64,000 nucleotides of DNA from Membranipora membranacea. Its lineage: Eukaryota > Bryozoa > Gymnolaemata > Cheilostomatida > Membraniporidae. The notes beneath the pieces are model-generated. The model had not been told where the DNA came from and did no database searches. It was given only the letters and a program-made list of their open reading frames with translations. Where the stretch lies: assembly GCA_914767715.1 (NCBI GenBank), contig OU612072.1, forward strand, positions 22,382,001 through 22,446,000, read 5' to 3'. Within the stretch, counting starts at the first letter, position 1, and every line of letters starts with the position of its first letter. A program made the position numbers and the translations under genes. Positions 36,666 to 49,229 of the stretch are shown piece after piece.

Positions 36666-39600
36666 CTATCAACATTTATCATGGGATTTACAATTGAACA
36701 TAGTATATGGGTTCACTGTGGAAAACGTTGGTTGTGTTGTGCAACTTTGACATTTCATATGTTTGCCTCTAGCCTTTGAAATATGGTGAAGTTGATAGGT
36801 TTTCCCTAAGTGCTGGTCCATTTGCTATGATATGAGGGTCTGTATATCGATATTCGTTAAACTTGGAAATCTCATACCGTGTGGGATAGAAACTATGGAA
36901 GAGTAACAAGGAATCAAATCAAGGGATTGCATTGAGTTGCGGGAGAATCAATTCTTATCGGGTAATTTTCTATGGTTAATCCATTGCTAACAACTTTTTA
37001 ATTGGCTTAAAAATGAAGCAGTCACATTTATAGTTACCTGGAAAGCTTGGGTGGAATACGATAAGATCATCCATACACTGATGGCTATCATCTGAAGGTC
37101 TTTCTGTGTCTTGTTGTTGCTGCTGTGGTTGTTGTTGTTGTGACGGTTGTTGTTGCTGTTGATGTTGTGGTAGCTGTTGATACTGTCGTTGCCGTGGCTC
37201 TTGTGGTCGTTGTGGGGAGGGTACTGGTGGCACTCTTTTGACTGAACTTGGTACTTGTACATCTTCTTCTGGACCGGAAGCTGTTTTGAGAAAACAAAAG
37301 TAATAAAATCCAGCCCCAAAATCTGATTTGTCTTTGTTACCTCTACCAAATAGACTGCACAAATAATGTTATTACAGAACAGAATGAACATGAAATAATA
37401 TTTACCAGCTGTCTTTGTTTCCACTTCATCTTGTACACATCTCTGCTGTGATTCAGGAGATGCAGTGGATCCTTCATCAGTTCCTGTCTGGATTGTCGAC
37501 GAATCGTCATTCTTCATTTTTCTCACTTAAAAAACAAATTCTTTTTTACTGTCTGGCTTGTGAAATTAGGATTATGCTTCCATAAAATGATTAATAATTC
37601 ATGCACTGCGAGATTTCAGATATTCAACATTGCAATTACAGAAATCATAGCATACTTTCATTGCAAATCTCAATAATCTATTATGGATATCAATCAACAG
37701 ATCTTCACACAAAATAGATGCCAGTGTTAAAAGTGCCACACCAAAGCTTACACACCTCCTGAGCAGGCCTGAAGGATCACCATCTTGGGTTTTCCTCTCA
37801 TTGCAGGAAAGTTTTGTGATGAGAGCAGTCTGTATATGTCCACTAGTTTGAGGGTTCCATCTTTGGTTGAGATTGTACCATAACCACCATGACTCATCAA
37901 CACCAGTGCAAACATTCCCAGGTTAGCATGTACAGATGTATCAGTGTCTCTATCCACATACTGTGTCTCTTTGTGTATCGCCTCAACCACCTCCTATATC
38001 AAGAACAAATGGAGAAGAAATATTGCATTACCATCAGTAGATGTCCCGTTTTGGTTGATTCGGTTGATTTGGTTGACTTTTTGCATAGTCTAGATTCAAA
38101 TACTTTATTATGATAATTCATGAAATAGTCAGTAGATATTTTTAAAGTTATTTTTTTCTTTTACTGTATGCAAAAAAGTTGATCGTCAAGCATTGAAGGG
38201 AGTAACCTTCAAAGGGAGGGGTCCAGTTTGGGGATGAGATGTAGTCACCTTTTAATTTTGATTAAGTTGTGAGGTCATATATTTTGATATCGCTCTTTCA
38301 AAGAAAGATTGCCGGCTGCAATGTTTTAAGACACCAAATTGTGGAGATAAGCCTTTGGTACAGGGTACATAAATTTACATCTCATTAGTTGTTGGATGAT
38401 ATGATTACCTTGGCACTCCATTCTCTATTACCGCTCAGCTCGCTTACAATGTATCCAAACTGTTTGAACATTTCAACCATGTTTTTGTAGTCATACTGAG
38501 ATCCTTCTCTGTCCTGTTTCTTTATGGGGAATCTGATATTGATTATGAGAGCTCTTCCTCGAGAAGCAGTCATAGTATAAACCTTAAAACGAACAGAAAA
38601 TTTCAATTGTTTTTATTAATTCAATGCCCACTGATGTGGAACCATTCGCCTTAGACCAACTTGATCAAGATGCTGAACGCTTAAGAATGCCAGTCAGCAT
38701 TTTCAATCCTTACACAGACAAAAGCTTATGTCTCTGAACTCATTATGGTAGGTTATAGCATCAATCTTCAGTAGATAAGAAGACATATTATTGGGACTAA
38801 TTAGTTTGTCTTAACATCACAATTACCTTTTCTTTGTGAGGTGTAGAATACAAGGTGGTCTGGAAGTTTGGCAGCATGCTGATGTGTGCTTGAGTTTCAT
38901 CATTCATGATTCTTCTGATTTCATCAGTTGATGGGTCCAACTTCTTCACATATTGAACTAGTGCTTCATTAGCAGAGTCAGAGAGTTTGAGGCCTTTTAT
39001 GGAGTGAGAAAAAATATTCGTATTAATGACGATCAAGTTATGGGTTTCATACTGAATATGAGCAGTGAGAATTTCATCAAACTCTACGACTGACATATAT
39101 TCACAACTTGTTGGATAGTAGCACAAGGGGATAATCAAAGTCTTAAAGAAGATCAACCAGAAACATCATTTCACACAATTCCACCAATCTGTGATAGTTC
39201 AATCAAAAACTATTGGACTCGCAAACTATAATGTGACTCAGCTAGCAGTAAATACAATGAACACTGTGGAGAAAATAATTCAACAATTTAATCTTACATG
39301 GTGTCTTGAGTACAGCTGGAACATCATGTTCTGATCCACATGATACAGTGTCTGCTGTTGGTTGTTGCTTGCTTGATGGATCGCATATCGCCTGGAAGTC
39401 TAACAATGCAGGGTTAGACTTTTCACGAATGAGGCAATGGGGACAAGGAATGTCATAATCTATCTTTGTGGCAGGCCATGTTGATTTTGCTTTCCCTGAT
39501 AACACTTTGAGGAGGGTGGAGAACTTTGCCCAACATTCAGATATTGTGGTTGCACATCCGTCAACTCTGATGATTGCCCTTTGCGCATCTCTCTCATGTA

Positions 39601-42600
39601 TGAAATGAACATCAAACTGCTCCCTCTTCTCATTGCCAGATCTGGTTGGTGCTTGCAACTTTGCAGCTGCTCCATTCCCATAGGGGAAAATTTGATAGCT
39701 TTCATCCATATTTTCGAGAAATGAAACTGTTAGCTGATGAAATGCATAGTCAGGTGCTTTCAATCCGATAAAGTTCATTGATGCATATAGCTGAATCTCA
39801 GCTCTATGATGAAAAAATGAATGTTCAGGCATGAAGTATGGCATCAGGTAGCATTCATCCTGATTGTTGATAACGGTTGGGCCAAACAGAAGTTTGAATT
39901 CTACCAACAGCGCAATAGCGATATCAGAAGGTATCTTGGAGGATAGGGTAGAAATGCGGGAATGAAGGTCAGCTTTGCTCATCATACCATTTCTTTGATA
40001 GCTGCTGGGTCCTGAAGTAACATTTCCATCTGCTGATTGCTGTATGACGATATTAGGAATCATGGTGTGACCATACAATGATCCTATTAGCTCTGTTAAA
40101 ACTGGTATTTTGTGGAACACAGTATCTGCCAGACCAGGGTGTGGGGAATCCGGATACCACAATATCTGACCAGATCTCTTCATGAAGTCAAAGACAGTCC
40201 GAGGGTGCTTCAGAGAGGTAGAAATCAGGTCATATTTGAGATAGCTGTCATTATTCTCGGTGAAGGGAGAAAGCCAAATACTGGGAATGGAACATTTTGA
40301 ACCCTCTACTCTGTTGTAGAGGGTTCTCTCTAGCCTCTGGAATACTGTGGAATAGACTTTGTCATCTTGAGAAAAGCCTACTGGGAACACATTTTCTTGG
40401 CTGAACACAGATGAAAAATGATCCCCGTCAGAACGAACAGCAAGCCTTTCTATTTGACCGTTTCCTTTTAGAAGCTCATCAGTCAAATCTTGTAGAGTGC
40501 GAGTAAAGTCACCAGCTATTTTTTCATACAGGTCTAATTTAGTTCTATATTCATCATGGTGGGTGAGAACTACGAGGGGCTCTTGGATCTTTTGAACTGC
40601 TGTCCCAAGGTGCGCGATCCAATTAAAAGCGACTTCCCTTGTGGCTTCACGTGGTCCTCGCTTTTTGGCTATTTCTTCGAATTCTGACATATTCACCACG
40701 ACTATTGGTATGCAGTCTTCACGCATTGTCAGGTGGTAGCCGTGATGGTAAATTTCGTCACCTCCAAAGTCAATAACCTCGACATCACTTTTCTCTGAAT
40801 CAGGGCCTTGAATCTGTACCTTCTCAAAACCAAAAACCTTTGTTTTTTCAACGCTTGCATCCTGTGGACTTCGAGCTTTGAACTTATCCTTCATGACACT
40901 TAGAAGAGAAGACTTCCCTGCCTCTTTTCTACCAATGAGGACAATAGGTGATAGAGAGATGACTTCTTTTCCACTTTCCATGTCTGTGTAGTAGTGTTTT
41001 ATGTCGCTCCAACCTCCTGCACACACAGCATAGGGTGGCTCTATTAGCTCGTAGCATATGCCACATCTGAATGTGGAGAGATTCAGCGACCTCATACTGG
41101 AATGTAATCGGATGAGATCAGAGTTTCCATCGAGGTCCAGATGAGTTAGAGAGACTAGTTCACCGATCCATTCAGGTAACTGTTTGATGTTATTTCTCTC
41201 CAACGTCAGCCGTTTCAGTCTCCTCATGGTTCTTATACTGAATAAGATGAGATATTTATGTGTATATTATACTAATCAGATAATTATGATTATTTATCTT
41301 ATTTTGATTTCATTTTGGTCAAATTTGTTGCTCGCCAAATACCGAGATCAGTTCAGTTATTTGTTCAACAGTATATGTGGCATCCAATGAATTTATCTGC
41401 AGCTGGGAGCCAATATATTTGAGCATTCCACAGCATAAATGTGGATCAATGTACCACTAGGGTAAGTCGTCGATGTTAAAATAAACTAATAATCTGAAGG
41501 GGATTATTGTTAGGCAATTATGAGTGAAACCGGATTGTATTTTCATCTTTTTCAGAGTTGTCTTAAATGAGAGTGATGTTGCAAACGCGTTCCCATCAGT
41601 CACATTCATAAAAATGTCAAAATAAAATTAAATTTGAATCGCCTGTAGGCTCACTTGTTGTAGTTAATTGGTGCATCATCTGTGATTTTGACACAAATAA
41701 AATACCACAATAATATATACAATATATTTCTCATCATAACCAATGCCTTTATTTTCTGAAGCTATGTCTATCGGCCGCAATGAAGGTGTTGTTGGGGAGA
41801 TTGGGACAAAAATAATGGCACCTCAAAGTTTATTTCACCTGATGAGAAATCAAATCGGCCAAAACGAGAAGACAATATCATCAAATAGCCGGAGAAAATT
41901 TACCAACCTACTTCACCCCGATCACTGGGAACTACCTTTACCAGAAAAAAATAGGCACAATAGTGTTCAATATTTGAAAACTATAACTGAACCCAACGGG
42001 CAAATCACCTTGAATTATCCTCCAAAAAAATATGGCGCCCGTATAAATCACAATCACTGTGGAAGTGAACAATTCGATTGAGAACTGTATGGCCGCATGG
42101 AAGGTGAATATAGAAATCAGAGGGCTCTCTTGAGGCAGCAGATAACAGGACTTATATATCCCGGAGAAATCGGGGATAGACCAGCTGACTGCTTTATGTT
42201 TTTCATAATCATTATAAAAATGTCATCATTACTTTTCCTCTTCTGAGATCTAGGGAAGATTACAATTCTGTGAGTCTGCTCTCTGTTACCAACAGCATCC
42301 ACATTCCACACAAATATGTTACACTGTTTACTAATACACTGTCAGCATTGTACACAATATCATGTGACCTGGATTTTCCATTACAATGGTAGGGGTTCTC
42401 CCATTTCATATGAAAGTTTTCTCCTAATGTAATATTTTTTGCCCCCTAAAAACGGCCCCAGCTCTCTATTGTATACACTGAGAGGTGTAAATTTTGCGGT
42501 TTTGAACATTCCTAAACTTTCTCATGAACTGTAAACATTCAAATTGAAGCGAAAGAGATATCATTAAATTGAAAGCTAGCTATTAGTTGCTTTCGTGGGA

Positions 42601-45600
42601 CTACCTGTTGTTACGTTGCATTTATGGTTGCTACGGGTCTACTATGAAATAATTTATTCCTATTCCGATTAATGGGATGACTGCAATCGTGGCCACACAT
42701 CATGCACAGAGTATTGATAGGGGGAGGATGGCAATAGGTATTGTAAAATTTCTGCAGAGCTTTGACCATTAAATCTGTTTTAAAATAAAAACAAGATTCA
42801 ACAAATATGGTTCGTATTAAATTGATGGTGATAGCAGGTTTACTTCAATAGGTTCACTAATTAATGTACAGGCTTTATTAGCACATGTCATTTGTTGAGA
42901 GGAGTAGCAGTGTTAATTTATGATTTTTTTATATCTGAGCAGGATATAATCCACAAAACTGCAGTATGTGTATATAAAAACCCATATCCAGTGCCTCATA
43001 TCACTTTTTCAAAAAGTGTTTTGGAAAAAATTAAAAGAAACGGCTGAAACACAGTCCTGTGTCCTACCACATATGCGTAGTAAAACCAGATGAGGGTATG
43101 CTTACTTTACCCATATATCTCAAATATAAATCAATGGAAATCTGTAAGCTTCAGCGGGACAGCGTGGCCGAGCGCCTTGCGTGCTCGATCACAGTGAGTG
43201 GTCCAGGTTCAAATCCCGGTTGAGACCAAAGAAGCAAGAAGGTGGAAGGGTATAACCGACTTTTTTATATATTACTACTTACACCCACTACATCATTAAA
43301 TTTAAATACCTTGAATATTTCACACTGAACTTTGCTAGCTTCAGCGGCCAAGCGTGGCTGAGCGGTTGATCTCAGCACCAGAGGCCGGAGTTCAAATTCT
43401 GGTGAGGCCAGATTAAAAGCCGTGAGGAAGAAGCATGGTATGACCCTTTTATTTATATATAATATATATATATATATACCACAATTATAACATGTTTGTT
43501 GCGCTATATTCTATGGCTGAATTCACTGAAAATAATTGTAGAGGGAGTTCTGCCATAGGTCTCAGTGAAGAAGATGTTGCTTGTCTCTCAATAACAAATT
43601 AAGTTTGATGCGATCTACGTTCCAGATAAATGGAAGGAAGCGCAAATCCGACCAATCCCAGGGTTGCTTGCCCCTCCAAACACAAAGACTATCAGCCAGG
43701 GTCAATATTGTTTCACCTTGGATTCTCTCTACCTGGGATTCTCTCCTGGGTAGGAGATCGGGCGAGCTATCCGGCTATCAAGTGAAGGGAAAAGGGAAAA
43801 CTTCTCAAGACAGCAAACTGCATAAAACTCAATCTAGGTACAAATTTAATCATAGCCATGGACTGGGGTAAGTTTGGGAGCATCCAATGAAAAAGTTATA
43901 AAGAATGATAAATTATCTACCCGAGGAAATCAACTTAAGTAATCAGTGACTTTGCTCAATGAGTGAAACAAATTAGCACCAAGTAACAACACCTGATAAT
44001 AAGATGTTGGTCTTGTACCATTGCCTGAACAATTGTTCAATACCGGTGAGTGGATGGTATAATTCAGGAGTTCGGACCAGATTTGCAATTAATTTTCTGT
44101 TAAACTAGTTGAACACACCATAAATTGTGGAATTTGAATGAAAAAAGGTAAACTCAAACACCATCCAAGGTAATATCACAACCCCACAAGCCTGTTGCTC
44201 ATTACATAGACTCAACGATCAATGTTGCATTTCTGATTATTACACAATGTAAAGTTATATTTGTGAGCATCTTGAGAACCTACAAGTGTGTATAACTTTT
44301 TGAGCTGGTGACCCTGCACTTGTCATTTATAGCAGTATGGTTCAAAAGATTGAAAAGTGATGACATTATCTCTTATGAAAATTTTACATAACTTTACATG
44401 ATTTTTTTACTTTAAACTTTTGAAAGGTGTGTACGCTATTTTATTGGCGTACCTGTTTTATTAGCCTACGTTTTATTAGCATACCTGTTTTATATTCGTA
44501 ATTTTCACAGAATTGTAGAAACATAAATAAAGAAAGCACATAACTAAAACCTGTATGACCATATTCACTGGGCAAAGTACAGGTTCGGATAGTTGTTGCT
44601 CAGGATAATCTAAACTGATGATGATGACCAATGTGTCTTCCTAAAATTCATAAATGTGTATGGCCGTTCACTACCTCCCAACAACCTTGCCACTTGATAG
44701 GTGTTATGCTGGAGTCAAAAAAGTTGCCGATAACAAACTATGGCAGACCTTATCAGTATTGAGGACTGCCAAATTTACATTCAGCAGATTCAGCTCTCAA
44801 ATATGCAATCACTATCCTGCAGCAGTTTGATGAAATCAATCCCATTCGCAGCCAGTGAAATAGTAGCCATACCTTTTGTGATTTTCATAAAGGCTGTCAA
44901 GTACTATTGCTAAAATTCACTTTTATTATTGGTTGAGTGATTATAATTTGTTTAATGGTGTTGGCATTTGCAGCGTAACAGTTGATAATCCCTGAAAACT
45001 TATAGTAGTTGTAGTGGGACCTAATCCATGTTTATGCACAATAATTATCATAGGCAATGGATCTAAGTGATAATTAATTCCTATAATTACAGCTACAACA
45101 ATTAACTATTGGCAAGAATCCAGTCAGACAGCCCAAATTTGAGTCCTTTGTGTCAAAATAAAAATATCTCAATATAAAACATTGTTGATAGCTAAAGACA
45201 ATACAGCCAGCTTTTACTGCGTGAATAGCATAAATTTTCCCACGAAATAGACTTCATTTAACTCTGGCAAAATTAATGTCAACACACATTGAGTTTTGAA
45301 TTTCGTTCGTACACACAATGGAGTTAGGGCTGATATCTTCCACAAGATACCATGCCGGTTACATGTTGAGTTATCATCTAATTTTTTCAACTCCCACCAC
45401 AAATTGCAATATTCTTGCTTAGCAGACATCTTGTATACAACATTTACATTGATACTAAGTTTTTGACTCCTTGCGGTCAAAATATCATCGATCCATATTG
45501 ATATAGGTCGGAATTGTATTGACAAACTGTATGACAATGGACAATGTCTCTACAGTTCTTGAGTTCAATTCCATCAATGACTTAGGTCAACGGCGATCAT

Positions 45601-48600
45601 TTTGGATTCCAGGAGGAAGGCAAACAGCACAACCATAATTATATGTTTAATGCAGCTTTGTTTGAATGAATTAAAATCAGGAATCCATCATCCCGAGTTA
45701 AACCCCAGATCACATTTTAAAGGATAATGATTTCAATGCTTGCTGCTCATGTGTTAATCTTACACCTGTCAAACTGTGCAAACTTTGATGATTATACTAT
45801 GTGATTAAGTCAACCAAGGGATTAAATTTTGATCTCTTGGTGTGAAAGGTTTGATACTACTGTTCCATCCATTCTGTTGTCACCGAAGTCTAAATATATT
45901 TTGACAAATCCGTGATTGTGTTTGCACTGCGAAGATACTCATGTTAGTATCGCCTGAGCCTATTTTCTGACAACATTTACAACTTTTTGATGGGGTCGTA
46001 ATTTATAATTTGTAATTTTACTTTGCTGGACGATACAATAGTATAGCTTCTGAACGGAGGCAGTTTTCATTGATTTAATATCAGCAATTCTACTGCTAGC
46101 TGCCCCACTCATTGGGGATAAATTTACCTTTATGATGGTAAACACTCTGATATCTAGTAGTTCGACTCCACATTATGGCGATGTTTTTCGGCATTTTCAA
46201 ATTCCAAGAATATTTTGAAGGTAATATGATTTTAAAAATTTAAACACATTCCATCGATCTGTGGAAGTGATGTAACCATTTTCTTGACAGTGGGCTAAAC
46301 ATTGAGTTTGCCAAATTGAGATTGATTCCTAATAAAGAGATTGATGTGAGATGGTTCTTTAAAACAATTTCCATTGAGAACTGAAAGGCATCCAGATTGC
46401 ATTACATTGTGGTAGCCAGTGTTTACCTTTCGGATTGATTCTGACACTTCTCACTTGTGGGTGAGCACAATTCCAAAAATTTTAAAATCAAGACACATAC
46501 ATACATACATGCGATATAGTTGTGTGATATATGTGTTTTTTCAATAGCATAATCCAACAAACAAACTGAACATACCCTGAAGGTAACTCGACCAGATCAC
46601 AATCGCTCATTTCCAGTTCCTCTAGTCTTCTAAGTCCAGATAGTGTATCACTCAACTGATCATCTGTACTCAGATAGTTGTAACTGACATACAGCTCCCT
46701 CAGTGATACCATCTTTGAAATGCTGCAAGGTACCAACAAAACATTGAAATTTGTTCAAAACAGAGAGTGGTGAAATCTGAATTCGACATTGATAATATGA
46801 TGTTGAAGGTTGCAGTCGATTGCATGCCTCTGAAAAGTTCAATGCGCCACTTTTACATTATGGTTGTCAAGCTCTGAAGTGATATCATCAAGCAGTTTGA
46901 TTGAGGCGTCGACTGTCCCAATGTGCGTCTTGTAAGCAAACAGTGATGGCTCTATTACCTCAGTCAATTTGGATCTCATTTATTTTATTATAACCTCCTC
47001 AGTAAGCTTGTCAAGGTGAAACAATATTGACACTGACCAATGGTCTTTGTGTTTGGGAGGGCTACCTTGGAGCTGCATGGGCGCTCGGAGTGACAGGCTG
47101 TACTCACACAGCTATCTACACATGTTGTCTGTTTGCCAATTTAACTATTGAGTACAGTATTTCAACCTATACTAAATTGTAGCAACTAGCCCATAGATCG
47201 CTGTCGTTTATGACTCATTGAATAATATGCTATAGCAGAGAGGAGTTTAGAAACTCAAAATCTCAGGACGTTGCCTCTACCATCTGTTCAAATACTGGTG
47301 TCTGATATGCATTTGGAGCCTCATAATCTGGTAGAAATCCCAACTCATGTATAAGTTGGATGTTGAGAAGTCAACATCATCTGAAGACTTCCAGACATGG
47401 ATCTCAGTGGAGGGTGAAGAAGATGTTTGCTTGCCTCTCAATGACCTATTGAATTTGATGCAATCTACATTGGAAATTCCAGTTAAATGCAAGAGAGCCC
47501 AAATCCGACCAATCCATAGGGTTGCTTGCCCCACAAAACACAAAGACTATCAGCTAGTGTCAATATTGTTTCACCTTGGATTCTCTCTACCTGGGATTCT
47601 CTCCTGGGTAGGAGATCGGGCGAGCTAGCCGTCTATCAAGTGAAGGGAAATGGGAAAACTTCTCAAGACGGGCAAACTGCATAAAACTCAATCTAGGTAC
47701 AAATTTAATCATAGTCACGGACTGGGGTCAGCTTGGGAGCATCCAATGAAAAAATTATAAAACAATATGAATTATTCACCAGAGGAAATCAACTATAGTA
47801 ATCAGTGACTATGCTAAATGAGTGAAACAAATTAATTGTAGATAGCGATTTACTGCAGACAATTGAAAACAGAACAGCAATTTTCAGGCGACCATCAGGT
47901 ATTAAGAGGATGGCAGCAACCTCAATGTCATTTAGTACAACTATAATCAAATATCAACAATTTGATAACTCTCTTACATTGACCTTAGTTTCTTTTTATT
48001 AGGATGACACTGAGACTCATAAAAAATCTTTTCATTGCTTTCAACCTCATTCGCAACATGGAAGTTGTCAAACTACGTTTAGAGATGGGGCAACTCCCAT
48101 ATTAATTGACATTTCGAAGTCATCATGTGTAATTTAGTGAAAACTGTGAATACATCATCCCGAGTTTAACTCCAGATCACATTTTAAAGGATAATGACTT
48201 CAATGCTTGCTGCTCAGGTGTTAATCTTACACCTGTCAAACTTTGCAAACTTTGCAAACTTTGATGATTATACTATGTGATCAAGTCAACCCAGGGATTA
48301 AATTTTGATCTCTCTGCGTGAAAGGTTTGATACTACTGTTCCATCCATTCTGTCGTCATCGAAGTCTATATTTTGACAAATCCTTGATTTTGTTTGCACT
48401 GCGAAGATACTCATGTTAGTATCGCCTGAGCCTGATTTTCTGACAACACTTACAACTATTTGATGGGCTCGTAATTTATAATTTGTAATTTTACTTTGCT
48501 GGACGATACTATAGTATGGCTTTTGAACGGAGGCAATTTACATTGATTTAATATCAGCAATTCTACCGCCAGCCAGTTATGATATTGCAAAACTGAATGG

Positions 48601-49229
48601 CAGCTGCCCTACTCATTGGGGATAAATTTACCTTTATGATGGTAAACACTCTGATATCTAATATATCCACTCCACATTATGTCGCCGTTTTTCGGCATTT
48701 TCAAATTCTATGAATGTTTTAAAGGTAATATAGTTTTAAAAATTTCAACACATTCCATCGATCTCTGGAAGTGATGTAACCATTTTCTTGACAGTGGGCT
48801 AAACATTGAGTTTTCCAAATAGAGATTGATTCCTAATAAAATGTAACAGATATTGATGTGAGATGGTTCTTGAAAACAATTTCCATTGAGAACTGAAAGG
48901 CATTCAGATTGCATTACATTGTGGTAGCTAGTGTTTACCTTTCGGATTGATTCTGACACTTCTCATTTGTGGGTGAGCACAATTCCAAAAATTTGAAAAT
49001 CAAAACACATACATACATACATGCGATATAGTTTTCGATGTGTTATTTCAATAGCATAATCCAAAAAACAAACTGAACATACCCTGAAGGTAACTCGACC
49101 AGATCACAATTATCCATATCCAGTTTCTCTAGTCTTGTAAGTCCTGATAGCGTATCACTCAACTGATCATCTGTACTCAGATTGTTGGCTCTGACTGTCA
49201 GCTCCTTCAGTGATACCATCTTTGAAATG
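35587..49229 (-). CDS. LRR-Roc-COR GTPase fused to a caspase domain
   Basis: Exons in transcript order, all phase-compatible: 49083-49229, 46576-46722 (LRRs), 39298-41237 (last LRRs, Roc, COR), 38827-38993, 38409-38582, 37756-37993 (caspase large subunit), 37406-37525, 37038-37280 (linker, polyQ), 36556-36665, 35982-36168, 35587-35669 (small subunit, stop TGA 35589-35587). Every junction has AG and GT. Roc shows a P-loop GRKEAGKSS, DFGGDE and THHDE; COR shows FDFMKRSGQILWYPDS. The caspase shows RGRALIINI, catalytic-His SHGGYG, catalytic-Cys QACSG, YVAWRFRNKGSLFI and a final VTISTFTNERKLYL. ROCO proteins couple ligand-sensing LRRs to a GTPase switch; here the output would be a cysteine protease, which suggests an intracellular receptor for cell death or defence. 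This is inference from domains. Further 5' exons lie right (54815-54962) or outside the window; the start codon is not seen. Confidence 0.85.
37038..37280 (-). CDS. Caspase linker with Pro/Gln-rich insert and start of small subunit
   Basis: 243 bp, phase-compatible. PPVPSPQRPQEPRQRQ leads to runs of four to five Gln broken by Pro, His or Ser, then DTERPSDDSHQ and MDDLIVFHPSFPG, the first strand of the small subunit. Codons are CAA and CAG mixed. The other two strands' frames here are shadows. Confidence 0.85.
37406..37525 (-). CDS. Caspase inter-subunit linker, first part
   Basis: 120 bp, acceptor CTTAAG, reading VRKMKNDDSSTIQTGTDEG and ending ETKTAG. Several Asp residues could be cleavage sites between subunits. 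Confidence 0.75.
37756..37993 (-). CDS. Caspase large subunit, catalytic exon
   Basis: 238 bp. MFALVLMSHGGYGTIS holds the catalytic His, and GKPKMVILQACSGG holds the catalytic Cys in a QACSG pentapeptide (usual QACRG or QACQG). Both catalytic residues are present, so proteolytic activity is plausible. Confidence 0.9.
38409..38582 (-). CDS. Caspase large subunit, first exon
   Basis: 58 codons, phase 0 at both ends. It reads YTMTASRGRALIINIRF, then EGSQYDYKNMVEMFKQFGY, following the caspase start (RG-ALIIN, D-x-NM--LF--LGY). Confidence 0.85.
38827..38993 (-). CDS. Helical linker exon before the caspase domain
   Basis: 167 bp, phase-compatible on both sides, reading LKLSDSANEALVQYVKKLD and TDEIRRIMNDE. 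It lies where a prodomain would sit. No death-fold family is recognised with confidence. Confidence 0.7.
39298..41237 (-). CDS. Exon with last LRRs, Roc GTPase and COR domain
   Basis: A single 1940-bp exon, acceptor ATTCAG, donor GTAAGA. Counting from the Met at 41227: LRRs at about 1-50 (LKRLTLERNNIKQLPEWIG), Roc from about 95 to 310 with P-loop at 99-106 (GRKEAGKS), G3 at 153-158 (DFGGDE) and G4 at 222-226 (THHDE), then COR from about 318, with IWLSPF, a region like FLHEVGEILYF at about 344-360 and VFHKIPVLTELIGSL. A Cys/His-containing loop follows the LRRs. The acceptor and phase show this Met is internal, not the start. Confidence 0.9.
41238..43150. other. Intron of the LRR-Roc-COR-caspase gene
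   Basis: No exon in phase. A plus-strand frame of 112 codons at 41743-42081 has no recognisable domain and lies antisense in the intron; its status is unknown. Confidence 0.4.
43150..43240 (+). mobile_element. tRNA-derived SINE-like unit 1
   Basis: Has an A box (GTGGCCGAGCG) and a B box (GGTTCAAATCCCGG) spaced as in Leu/Ser-type tRNA, followed by an unrelated tail (AAGAAGGTGGAAGGG). The cloverleaf does not close cleanly, so a SINE head fits better than a working tRNA. Confidence 0.5.
43336..43445 (+). mobile_element. tRNA-derived SINE-like unit 2
   Basis: A box GTGGCTGAGCG, B box AGTTCAAATTCTGG, and a tail with GAGGAAGAAGCATGG similar to unit 1. The two lie about 180 bp apart in the same orientation. 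Confidence 0.5.
43490..43990. repeat. Distal part of the LRR-region duplication, extra copy
   Basis: Matches the end of the blocks at about 47400-47830 and 49890-50340 (TCAATAACAAATTAAG, TCCTGGGTAGGAGATCGG and further). It carries no LRR exon. Confidence 0.75.
44430..47850. repeat. LRR-region segmental duplication, copy A
   Basis: 44440-46500 matches 61915-64000, and 45690-47850 matches 48140-50345. It starts with a few units of the CCTGTTTTATTAGCCTA minisatellite, contains LRR exon 46576-46722 and ends in the sequence also found at 43490. The frames inside (for example plus 47347-47628 and minus 45214-45537) differ freely between copies and are not taken as genes. Confidence 0.85.
46576..46722 (-). 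CDS. LRR cassette exon (copy A)
   Basis: 147 bp (49 codons), acceptor TTGCAG, donor GTATGT, entering one base before a codon and leaving two bases, so copies can be chained without loss of frame. It reads ISKMVSLRELYVSYNYL then LRRLEELEMSDCDLVELPS. It joins the Roc exon (GG plus T) in phase. Confidence 0.85.

Noticed and set aside
36987-37526. Minus-strand frames of 179 and 69 codons rich in Asn/His or Thr over the caspase linker
   Set aside because: Shadows of CAA/CAG repeats in other frames. The Gln frame is the one that joins the caspase exons in phase.
43150-43240. Functional tRNA gene
   Set aside because: A and B boxes are present, but the acceptor and anticodon stems do not pair convincingly.
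47277-47628. Overlapping plus and minus frames in the LRR-region duplicates (also 49784-50228, 43581-43871)
   Set aside because: Copies differ by many replacement changes and frame length; both strands open; no domain recognised.
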